5,252 nucleotides of DNA from positions 1 to 5,252 of the forward strand of contig JAFGGF010000156.1 in the NCBI GenBank assembly GCA_016930735.1, written 5' to 3'. This document shows positions 1 through 5,075 of this stretch, piece by piece. Both the position numbers and the translations under genes were made by a program. A model generated the notes under the pieces. The model searched no databases. It was not told the DNA's origin and saw nothing but the letters and a program-made list of their open reading frames with translations. This DNA is from Prolixibacteraceae bacterium. Its GTDB lineage: Bacteria; Bacteroidota; Bacteroidia; Bacteroidales; Prolixibacteraceae. The first letter of the stretch is position 1; every line of letters starts with the position of its first letter.

Positions 1-73
1 CATTCACAAGATTTTCCAGGTCCTCCTTTAACTTTTTTAAACCATCCTGTGTTAAATAAGTTATTTCTGCCAT
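1..73 (-). CDS. greA: Transcription elongation factor GreA, N-terminal fragment
   Basis: Only the first 24 codons lie in the window; the gene runs off the left edge. The peptide begins MAEITYLTQDGLKKLKEDL, which matches the opening of the GreA/GreB coiled-coil domain (the Y-x-T-x-x-G-x-x-K-L-x-x-E-L pattern). GreA binds in the secondary channel of RNA polymerase and stimulates cleavage of backtracked transcripts, so the protein acts in the cytoplasm. The start is well fixed: a GGAGGA site lies 7 nt upstream of the ATG. The fragment alone does not fully exclude GreB, but GreA is the usual form in Bacteroidota. An intrinsic terminator and a possible promoter lie directly upstream, so greA is probably transcribed separately from the next minus-strand gene. 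Confidence 0.82.
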   Translation of the reverse strand, partial: MAEITYLTQDGLKKLKEDLENLVN

Positions 74-80
74 TTATATT

Positions 81-86
81 TCCTCC
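81..86 (-). promoter_or_regulatory. Shine-Dalgarno site of greA
   Basis: On the minus strand the sequence reads GGAGGA followed by 7 nt and the greA ATG. It is notable because most other genes here have no clear Shine-Dalgarno site; only the coiled-coil gene starting at 4913 has the same motif at the same spacing. Confidence 0.75.
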
Positions 87-104
87 ATTTTTGTCATCTG
101 ATAT

Positions 105-145
105 ATAAAAACAGGAAGAATCCCGAAAATCATCGGGACTCTTCC
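105..145 (-). terminator. Rho-independent terminator between the 134-aa gene and greA
   Basis: Two stacked perfect 6-bp stems, 114-119 with 140-145 (GGAAGA/TCTTCC) and 121-126 with 133-138 (TCCCGA/TCGGGA), are separated by one mismatch (120/139) and closed by a 6-nt loop. On the minus strand the hairpin is followed by TGTTTTTATAT, a U-rich release tract. It lies 71 nt past the stop of the gene at 217-621 and would end that transcript. If a promoter lies at 153-160, the same hairpin would also fall in the greA leader. Confidence 0.8.
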
Positions 146-152
146 ATGTGTG

Positions 153-160
153 CAAATTTA
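153..160 (-). promoter_or_regulatory. Possible Bacteroidota -7 element (TAAATTTG) for greA
   Basis: The minus strand carries TAAATTTG, an exact match to the Bacteroidota TAnnTTTG -7 consensus. No convincing TTG -33 element is seen at the usual distance. In AT-rich DNA such a match can arise by chance. If it is real, transcription would start near 146, just before the terminator hairpin. Confidence 0.35.
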
Positions 161-216
161 AATATTATTATTCAGATTTTGAAAATAATTCAATAAAAAT
201 ATTAATAATGAAACTG

Positions 217-621
217 TTAAAAATACTTATGATCAAGAATTTCTGAAAAAATAACTGCTTTTCGCAAAGAAAAACCTTCGGGCAAGTTCGCTCCTTTTTT
301 ATAAGAGCTGATTTGTGTGTCTTTAATAATATCTCTTATGTAATTGCTCTGAATTCCCTTTATTCCATCTTTTACAACAGGTTTAATAACAGGTTCTGGA
401 TCCGGTACGACAACGGGGGCAATTACTTCCTGAACCACAGGCTCTGCATTAATCCCTGAATTATCCTCTACATCAAGAAATTCTTCCCAAAAATTTAATC
501 CCGTTGTTTTTCTTTCCAGTGTTTCTTCCTGCAACGGCTGTTTCTGCTTCTTTTTGATCTGGCTTATTGCCCCTACAACCATTATAAGCAATGTTAACAA
601 TATAACTATTATATCATCCAT
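217..621 (-). CDS. Small single-pass membrane protein, uncharacterised
   Basis: This 134-residue protein has no recognised function. Residues 4-20 form one hydrophobic membrane segment, directly followed by a basic cluster (KKKQK, 23-27) that suggests the remainder faces the cytoplasm. An aromatic/acidic patch lies near 43-52 (NFWEEFLDVE). Residues 60-83 are rich in proline and valine and look like an extended linker. The tail, residues 117-134, reads FSLRKAVIFSEILDHKYF; from memory a similar short C-terminal motif recurs in small hypothetical proteins of Bacteroidota, so it may be the functional or partner-binding part. No Shine-Dalgarno site precedes the ATG, which is common in this phylum. 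The gene is flanked by a divergent promoter spacer upstream and an intrinsic terminator downstream, so it is probably monocistronic. Confidence 0.72.
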   Translation of the reverse strand: MDDIIVILLTLLIMVVGAISQIKKKQKQPLQEETLERKTTGLNFWEEFLDVEDNSGINAEPVVQEVIAPVVVPDPEPVIKPVVKDGIKGIQSNYIRDIIKDTQISSYKKGANLPEGFSLRKAVIFSEILDHKYF

Positions 622-688
622 TCAATTTTAATTTATCTGCGCAAAATAAATTGTTTAATTTTACAGTTTAAGAGTAAAAATAGGAAAA
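622..688. promoter_or_regulatory. Divergent promoter spacer
   Basis: This 67-bp AT-rich spacer separates the start codons of the divergent genes at 217-621 and 689-1123, so it should hold promoters for both. Only imperfect -7 matches are visible: TAATTTTA on the plus strand (656-663) and TTATTTTG on the minus strand (near 642-649), each 7 of 8 to TAnnTTTG. A weak AGGAAA lies just before the plus-strand ATG. Confidence 0.4.
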
Positions 689-1123
689 ATGAATGAGACA
701 TTTCAAAATGTCGGGAGATTTTTGGTCAGCCTGATCTTTTTCAGCCTGTTCATACCGGGTTGCGAGAAGATTGAAGAATCGGTTGTACCATCTGTTCCTT
801 TTTCATATACTATTAATGTAAATTTATACCCCGAGGTTAATATTACCGGCAATTCAATATATATTCCCAATATCGGATTCGGAGGTGTTATTGTTTATTG
901 TGAAACTCCCGGATCGTTTAATGCTTATGATGCTACCTGCACCCACGAAGTAAATAAATCGTGCAAAGTAAAAAATGAAGGTGTAACCGGAACCTGTTCA
1001 TGTTGTGGTTCTGAGTATATTTTTATTGGCGGGGGCTTTCCGTCAAGTGGCCCGGCACAGGAGGGGCTCAGGCAATATTATACATCTTTTGTAAACGGGA
1101 TGTTACGTATTTACAACCCCTGA
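689..1123 (+). CDS. Lipoprotein with Rieske-like [2Fe-2S] domain, His-to-Cys variant
   Basis: This 144-residue protein has an N-terminal hydrophobic signal (about 9-22) ending in the lipobox-like FIPGC, with Cys25 as the lipidation site. Residues after Cys25 (EKIEE) are charged and resemble the acidic lipoprotein export signals of Bacteroidota surface lipoproteins. Residues 45-144 look like a Rieske fold: box 1 is C84-T-H86, box 2 is C103-S-C105-C106-G-S, and a GPA turn follows at 121-123. In standard Rieske proteins box 2 is C-x-C-H-G-S, with the histidine ligating iron; here that position is Cys106. Cys92 and Cys105 could form the usual disulfide, and Cys71 is extra. From memory such CCGS variants occur in other Bacteroidota. 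A role in electron transfer is inferred; no redox partner is adjacent. The gene is the only plus-strand one and ends 2 bp from the convergent ligase gene. Confidence 0.75.
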   Translation: MNETFQNVGRFLVSLIFFSLFIPGCEKIEESVVPSVPFSYTINVNLYPEVNITGNSIYIPNIGFGGVIVYCETPGSFNAYDATCTHEVNKSCKVKNEGVTGTCSCCGSEYIFIGGGFPSSGPAQEGLRQYYTSFVNGMLRIYNP

Positions 1124-1125
1124 TT

Positions 1126-2766
1126 TCAGATATACTTAAACCGTTTTATATTCTTTTTAGGTGTTTTTTCAAATTCTTCATTTACAAGTTCTATTGAACT
1201 GATTTGCTCATACTTAGGCAACTGTGAATTCACCTTCTTTTTGTTTTCTTCCATAATGTCGGGTATCTGAGATTCATTAACATGATCAGCTTTTAAAGCT
1301 TCAAAATCGGGATAAACCAAGGCAACCAGTTTTGAATCTCTTTCTGTCACAACACATTCGGCTACATAATTCGTGTTTGCCAGTTTTGCTTCAATTTCTT
1401 CGGGATAAATGTTCTGCCCGGATGGGCCAAGCAGCATATTTTTTTCACGCCCTTTTATAAAAATAAAATCATTCAGGTCAATAATTCCAAGGTCACCGGT
1501 TTTTAACCAGCCATCCTCAGTAAAAGTTTCTTTTGTTGCTTTTTCATTTTTATAATATCCCAACATTACATTTTCCCCGCGAACCTGAATTTCACCAACA
1601 GTTTTATAAGGATCTTCTGAATCAATACGGACTTCCATCCTGTCGACAAGTTTACCGGCTGATGATGGCATTGTTTTGTTCCATGCTTCATAGCTGATAA
1701 GTGGCCCGCATTCAGTCATACCATAACCAACGGTAATAGGAAAATTAATGCGTTTAAAGAATTTTTCAACGTCATCGCTTAGTGGTGCCCCGCCAATAAC
1801 AATTTCAAAAAACCTTCCACCAAAAGTTTCAATCAGTTTGGCTTTTATTTTCTTTAAAATTAATGCAGATAATCCCGGAATTTTTAATACAATTTTCATA
1901 ACCGGTTTTTCAATTACCGGTAATATTTTTTTCTTATAAATTTTTTCAATAACAAGGGGAACCGATAAAATAAGATGTGGTTTAACTTCGCCAAACACTT
2001 TTGTAATAATCGCAGGAGAAGGGATTTTACTTAAAAAAGTAATATGGCATCCTAATGTTACCGGGAAAAGAAATTCAAACAGTAAGCCATAAACATGTGC
2101 CATCGGGAGGAACGATACAATTTTATCACCTGGTTTTAAAGGCATATGATCCTGCGCATAAATAATATTCGAAGCCAGGCTACGCTCCGGTATCATAACT
2201 CCTTTTGTAAACCCCGATGTCCCCGAAGTATATGAAATCACACACATTTCTTCCCTGCCCCATTCAGAGAATTCAAAGCTATTTTTAATTAATGGATTTT
2301 CTTTGTAATATTCAAATGCATCATTCAGTTTGTATTGCGAATTTTCATCTTTTGCCTTATACATGCTAAAATCTTCGAGAAATACCAACGTTTTCAAATT
2401 GCCGCTACTATTAAAATCAACTTTGTCGATCAGGCTTTTTGCTCCGAATAATATCTTTGATCCTGAATGATTAACAATATGGTTGGTATCATCGTTATTA
2501 AAATCAGGCAAAATAGGAACAATCACCAATCCTGCAGAAACTGCTGACAAAAATACTGTCCCCCAATGTGCCGAATTCCTCCCCAGAACAGCAATTTTAT
2601 CTCCTTTTTGCAGTCCTGATAACTGGTAAAACAAATGAAGTGATTTTATAATTACAGCAACATCTTTATAGAGCAATTCCTTCCCTTCATAATCAGTAAA
2701 AGCAGGTAAATCCCAGTTTTTCTGAAAAGAATTATTATACAATTGGGCTAATGTATTTATTTCCAT
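1126..2766 (-). CDS. AMP-forming long-chain acyl-CoA ligase (FadD-like)
   Basis: This 546-residue adenylate-forming enzyme probably activates fatty acids to acyl-CoA through an acyl-AMP intermediate, in the cytoplasm or at the inner membrane face. Motifs occur in the expected order: the ATP phosphate loop YTSGTSGFTKG (179-189), PMAHVYG (221-227), the adenine-binding VGYGMTE (346-352), GWLKTGDLG (419-427) with the ribose-binding Asp424, and the hinge region from GREKN (439) through GQNIYPEEIE. The C-terminal catalytic-lysine motif reads TPKKNIKR (535-542); aligned to the usual T-x-x-G-K-I-x-R, asparagine sits where lysine is expected, with lysine one residue earlier. The length is near the usual 550-600. 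The chain-length substrate cannot be read from the sequence, and no other beta-oxidation genes are nearby. It is probably monocistronic, with its own TAnnTTTG promoter. Confidence 0.9.
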   Translation of the reverse strand: MEINTLAQLYNNSFQKNWDLPAFTDYEGKELLYKDVAVIIKSLHLFYQLSGLQKGDKIAVLGRNSAHWGTVFLSAVSAGLVIVPILPDFNNDDTNHIVNHSGSKILFGAKSLIDKVDFNSSGNLKTLVFLEDFSMYKAKDENSQYKLNDAFEYYKENPLIKNSFEFSEWGREEMCVISYTSGTSGFTKGVMIPERSLASNIIYAQDHMPLKPGDKIVSFLPMAHVYGLLFEFLFPVTLGCHITFLSKIPSPAIITKVFGEVKPHLILSVPLVIEKIYKKKILPVIEKPVMKIVLKIPGLSALILKKIKAKLIETFGGRFFEIVIGGAPLSDDVEKFFKRINFPITVGYGMTECGPLISYEAWNKTMPSSAGKLVDRMEVRIDSEDPYKTVGEIQVRGENVMLGYYKNEKATKETFTEDGWLKTGDLGIIDLNDFIFIKGREKNMLLGPSGQNIYPEEIEAKLANTNYVAECVVTERDSKLVALVYPDFEALKADHVNESQIPDIMEENKKKVNSQLPKYEQISSIELVNEEFEKTPKKNIKRFKYI

Positions 2767-2791
2767 GTTAGACGAATTAAGTTAATTATTC

Positions 2792-2799
2792 CAAAATTA
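2792..2799 (-). promoter_or_regulatory. Bacteroidota -7 element (TAATTTTG) of the acyl-CoA ligase gene
   Basis: The minus strand reads TAATTTTG, an exact match to TAnnTTTG, 25 nt before the ligase ATG. Transcription would start about 20 nt upstream of the start codon. The expected -33 TTTG is only partly matched (TTTTC). Its place between a strong terminator and the ligase start supports it as the ligase promoter. Confidence 0.5.
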
Positions 2800-2830
2800 A
2801 AAAAATACCTGATGAAAATTAATTAACCTG

Positions 2831-2861
2831 AAAAAAAACTCCGGGCTTACAGCCCGGAGTT
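2831..2861 (-). terminator. Strong rho-independent terminator of the 330-aa gene operon
   Basis: A perfect 11-bp GC-rich stem (AACTCCGGGCT, 2837-2847, with AGCCCGGAGTT, 2851-2861) encloses a 3-nt loop. Read on the minus strand the hairpin runs directly into eight T residues (the A-run at 2831-2838). It lies about 115 nt past the stop of the gene at 2976-3968 and separates that operon from the acyl-CoA ligase gene. On the plus strand the hairpin is followed by only two T residues, so it is directional. Confidence 0.9.
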
Positions 2862-2975
2862 GGTTGCTGATGTAGCTTGTGATACGTAAGTTTACAATAT
2901 ACCAAATTGATAACTGAACTACATCAAACAAACCGGTCATTCTGAATCTAAAACTAACTAGGAATATAAACCGGA

Positions 2976-3968
2976 TTAAATCACACCTATAATATCAATG
3001 TTCAATTGTATTTCACTTTTTGCAGGGACCGATACATTTTTTAAAATCAATCCAGGAATATTGCTTGAAGAATTTACCATTCCTTTAAATCGGAACATAC
3101 GATTATATTCCCTGTTAAATGAAACCAGATGAATTTCATATTCTCCGGCTTCCAGTAATGAAAGCTGGTAACCCCCATAAGGTTTTACTTTTGAACCTGC
3201 TACCGCATTTTTTATGAGGGTTGTATATTGTTCCTGGTCAAAACAATTTTCCAGCATTCCAATTTCGCCTTTTTTATATGCAAGCACATAAATTTCACAT
3301 GCAGAACAATTTAACCGGCTTATTTCACCTTTTACCATGGAACATTCTTCCTTTAATACTACTTTAAAAGAATCCGACAATTCAATAAAGTTTTGAGAAT
3401 CCCATTTCCCGGAATTAATTGGTTGTAGGTGAAAAGCCAGTATTTTTTCAAGGTCGGCCTGAAAAACTACTTCAGTTGTTTTATCAGGATTAACATTAAT
3501 TGTTTTGGTAAAATCAATTTTATTTAACCTGTTACATGAATTTATTTGTTCTTTTTGGTTGTCATCATTTAAAATATAACACCCTGGAAAATCACCTGTT
3601 TCATCTGTATCATGATCTAAAATGAGGGTTATTTTTTTAAAGGTACCGCCGTTTATATTACCGCTAAAAAGAAGTTTAATATCTCCTTCCTGATATGCTG
3701 AAAGTTCAATAGTTTGTTTGCTAAATCCGTTAAGTTTTTTATTGTCGAGCCAAACTTCAGATATGGTAATAAAAGCTCCCAGTACATCATTAAACTCTGA
3801 AGGCAAAACGCTTAAACTCAGCATTATTCCCCCTTCTTCGATTTGTTTTATCGTAGCCATATCACAGGCTTCTGTATGCTTAACTTTTACTATTGAATAG
3901 GCAAGCATCATCGTCGATTTAACAAAATTTTCCCTCCTCACAACGATAGTTTTTTCATTGACAACCAT
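2976..3968 (-). CDS. Uncharacterised beta-rich protein, possible DUF4382-like domain
   Basis: This 330-residue protein has no firm family assignment. Residues about 47-180 follow the pattern of DUF4382 domains: an opening strand (IMLSLSVLP), ITISEVWLDN, an IELSAYQEGDIKLL strand, GGTFKKITLILD, a strand before FQADLEK, and FHLQP at the end. Residues about 200-330 look like a second beta-sandwich, with AGEYEIHLVSF resembling carboxypeptidase regulatory-like folds. Seven cysteines are present (35, 130, 145, 209, 221, 224, 242), including a CSAC pair, which would suit disulfides outside the cytoplasm. Yet no proper signal peptide is visible: residues 14-36 look like a lipoprotein signal broken by lysines. 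The gene starts 39 nt after the coiled-coil gene with no terminator between them, so the two are probably co-transcribed. No Shine-Dalgarno site precedes the chosen ATG, so an alternative start at Met20 or Met21 is possible. Confidence 0.6.
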   Translation of the reverse strand: MVVNEKTIVVRRENFVKSTMMLAYSIVKVKHTEACDMATIKQIEEGGIMLSLSVLPSEFNDVLGAFITISEVWLDNKKLNGFSKQTIELSAYQEGDIKLLFSGNINGGTFKKITLILDHDTDETGDFPGCYILNDDNQKEQINSCNRLNKIDFTKTINVNPDKTTEVVFQADLEKILAFHLQPINSGKWDSQNFIELSDSFKVVLKEECSMVKGEISRLNCSACEIYVLAYKKGEIGMLENCFDQEQYTTLIKNAVAGSKVKPYGGYQLSLLEAGEYEIHLVSFNREYNRMFRFKGMVNSSSNIPGLILKNVSVPAKSEIQLNIDIIGVI

Positions 3969-4007
3969 GGCAGAATTTTTTTGGTTTTGATTTATTTTTC
4001 TGTTTTC

Positions 4008-4913
4008 TTATTTAGTTTCCAATACTGCATACTTTGATAATTTCCAGAATTCATCAGGATTTTCAATTTCAAGGTAAGTAATCAGCCCTTCATCCATAAG
4101 AAACCTGTAAGAGCTGTCGGGGTGCTCGGTAATAAAGTTCACTTTTCTTGTGAACAACGGAATTTCCCTTGTTTCCCTGATATCGAGTTGCATAAAGGAG
4201 CCTTCTTCAACTTTCCCCGGGATTGTTTTTGAACCGCCTATTCCAAATATTCCACCTTCTTTTTCTACAAGCCCGTTCTCTTTTAACTCCTTGTATGTTC
4301 CATATGCCAAAAATGCTTTATGCAGTTTTTCATCCTGATTTTTAATGATCTTTTCCTTCTCTGTCAGATAATTATCTTTCATTTGAATTTCAGACTGAAG
4401 CCCGTCAACTTTACCGTTTAATTCTGTAATCTGTAGCTCCTTTTCTTCCAGTTTCTCTTTCAGTTTTATAACTTCTGAATTCTGCATATCAATGTTTTGA
4501 GTTAAACTGGAAATTTTATTATTCAGTGTAGCTACCTGAATCCCGGATTTTTTAAGTTTTGCTTCCAGTATTTTAATTTTCTGGCTGTTCCTTTCAAGTA
4601 ACGAGTCTAAAAGCCTGATATCATTTACGATTGATTCATTTTGACTAATAACACCTTCTTCCTGGATAATTTCAATCTGATTTCTCCTGAGTTTAATAAA
4701 ATCGAGGCTGGTTTCTATTTCATTAAAAGAATTAAACAGGTCATTCAAAACTGAATCTCTTTCAGCAAGCATTGAGTTAATGTCTTCTGTTTTATTGTTC
4801 AGCTTTTTTATCTGCGATTCTTTCCGATTGATTATTATGGCACCGAATAATGTTATTAAAACAATAAATAAGGCTGCCGATACTTTTACAATTACAGCTT
4901 TTTTGTTTTCCAT
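4008..4913 (-). CDS. Membrane-anchored periplasmic coiled-coil protein, uncharacterised
   Basis: The protein is 301 residues from the start chosen here. An in-frame ATG five codons upstream (4926-4928) overlaps the GGAGGA Shine-Dalgarno site, which lies 7 nt before the ATG at 4911-4913, so the latter is preferred. Residues about 6-28 form one membrane segment after a lysine-containing N-terminus, which predicts the rest to be periplasmic. Residues about 30-195 are a long, charged, heptad-like coiled coil rich in Lys, Glu and Leu. The C-terminal 100 residues form a separate domain with GGIFGIGGSK (220-229), LDIRETREIPLF and a PDEFWKLSKYAV ending. From memory this C-terminal pattern recurs in Bacteroidota proteins of unknown function. 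A spacer or scaffold role in the envelope is inferred from the shape only. It is the first gene downstream of the sigma-54-like promoter and the paired dyads. Confidence 0.8.
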   Translation of the reverse strand: MENKKAVIVKVSAALFIVLITLFGAIIINRKESQIKKLNNKTEDINSMLAERDSVLNDLFNSFNEIETSLDFIKLRRNQIEIIQEEGVISQNESIVNDIRLLDSLLERNSQKIKILEAKLKKSGIQVATLNNKISSLTQNIDMQNSEVIKLKEKLEEKELQITELNGKVDGLQSEIQMKDNYLTEKEKIIKNQDEKLHKAFLAYGTYKELKENGLVEKEGGIFGIGGSKTIPGKVEEGSFMQLDIRETREIPLFTRKVNFITEHPDSSYRFLMDEGLITYLEIENPDEFWKLSKYAVLETK

Positions 4914-4920
4914 GACTATA

Positions 4921-4926
4921 TCCTCC
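4921..4926 (-). promoter_or_regulatory. Shine-Dalgarno site fixing the start of the coiled-coil gene
   Basis: The minus strand reads GGAGGA, 7 nt before the ATG at 4911-4913, the same motif and spacing as for greA. It overlaps the alternative upstream ATG (4926-4928), which therefore is unlikely to be the true start and has no such site of its own. Confidence 0.75.
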
Positions 4927-4952
4927 ATTAATTGATTAGTGATGCAGGAATA

Positions 4953-4969
4953 GCCAAATCCTGTGCCAG
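4953..4969 (-). promoter_or_regulatory. Probable sigma-54 (RpoN) -24/-12 promoter
   Basis: The minus strand reads CTGGCACAGGATTTGGC. The -24 half (TGGCAC) is perfect against the sigma-54 consensus TGGCAC-N5-TTGC. The -12 half is TTGG followed by C, so at the exact consensus spacing one key base (C) is G, or else the GC is displaced by 1 bp. Predicted transcription starts near 4942, giving a leader of about 29 nt with the Shine-Dalgarno site. No TAnnTTTG element is found between 4914 and 5075, and an NtrC-class regulator gene lies just upstream; both facts support the call. Confidence 0.55.
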
Positions 4970-5035
4970 TAGAAATTTTATTAAAATACTAAACTGAGAA
5001 ACAGAACATTAGGTTTTTAAAAGGTTTTGGAAATG

Positions 5036-5050
5036 CTATCATATTGATAG
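5036..5050. promoter_or_regulatory. Perfect dyad, probable activator site 1
   Basis: CTATCA-TAT-TGATAG is a perfect inverted repeat with 6-bp arms. Its centre (5043) is about 100 bp upstream of the start site predicted from the sigma-54-like promoter, a usual position for an enhancer bound by an NtrC-class activator. It shares the core TATCA-N3-TGATA with the second dyad 19 bp away. Confidence 0.6.
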
Positions 5051-5054
5051 GGTA

Positions 5055-5069
5055 TTATCAAAATGATAA
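5055..5069. promoter_or_regulatory. Perfect dyad, probable activator site 2
   Basis: TTATCA-AAA-TGATAA is a perfect inverted repeat with 6-bp arms. Its centre (5062) is about 120 bp upstream of the predicted sigma-54 start site. It begins 5 bp from the first dyad and ends 6 bp from the stop codon of the regulator gene. Neither dyad is followed by a T-run on the minus strand, so a terminator role for the regulator gene is unlikely. Confidence 0.6.
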
Positions 5070-5075
5070 ATGAAT

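Noticed and set aside
1748..1939. Open frame on the plus strand inside the ligase gene
   Set aside because: It is antisense to an enzyme with all its core motifs and has a low-complexity product with no recognisable feature.
2831..2861. Hairpin as a bidirectional terminator
   Set aside because: The T-run follows the stem only on the minus strand, and there is no plus-strand gene ending here.
2868..2926. Inverted repeat TGATGTAG / CTACATCA with a 43-nt gap, plus a small GTAA/TTAC palindrome inside, as a possible structured RNA
   Set aside because: The arms are only 8 bp with a long AT-rich loop and no matching conserved core; it lies in the 3' untranslated region before a strong terminator and could be chance.
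3718..3900. Open frame on the plus strand inside the 330-aa gene
   Set aside because: It is a shadow of the minus-strand gene, with no start signals or protein features.
4150..4338. Open frame on the plus strand inside the coiled-coil gene
   Set aside because: Its Ser/Pro/Phe-rich product is what the complement of a Lys/Glu/Gly-rich coding stretch gives; no ribosome binding site was seen.
4914..4928. Upstream ATG (4926-4928) as the start of the coiled-coil gene, adding five residues (MEDIV)
   Set aside because: That ATG overlaps a GGAGGA site placed 7 nt before the next in-frame ATG, and it has no ribosome binding site of its own.
5011..5030. Repeated GGTTTT units as a possible further activator or IHF site
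   Set aside because: The repeat is short, imperfect and AT-rich, with no match to the dyad core or to the IHF consensus.
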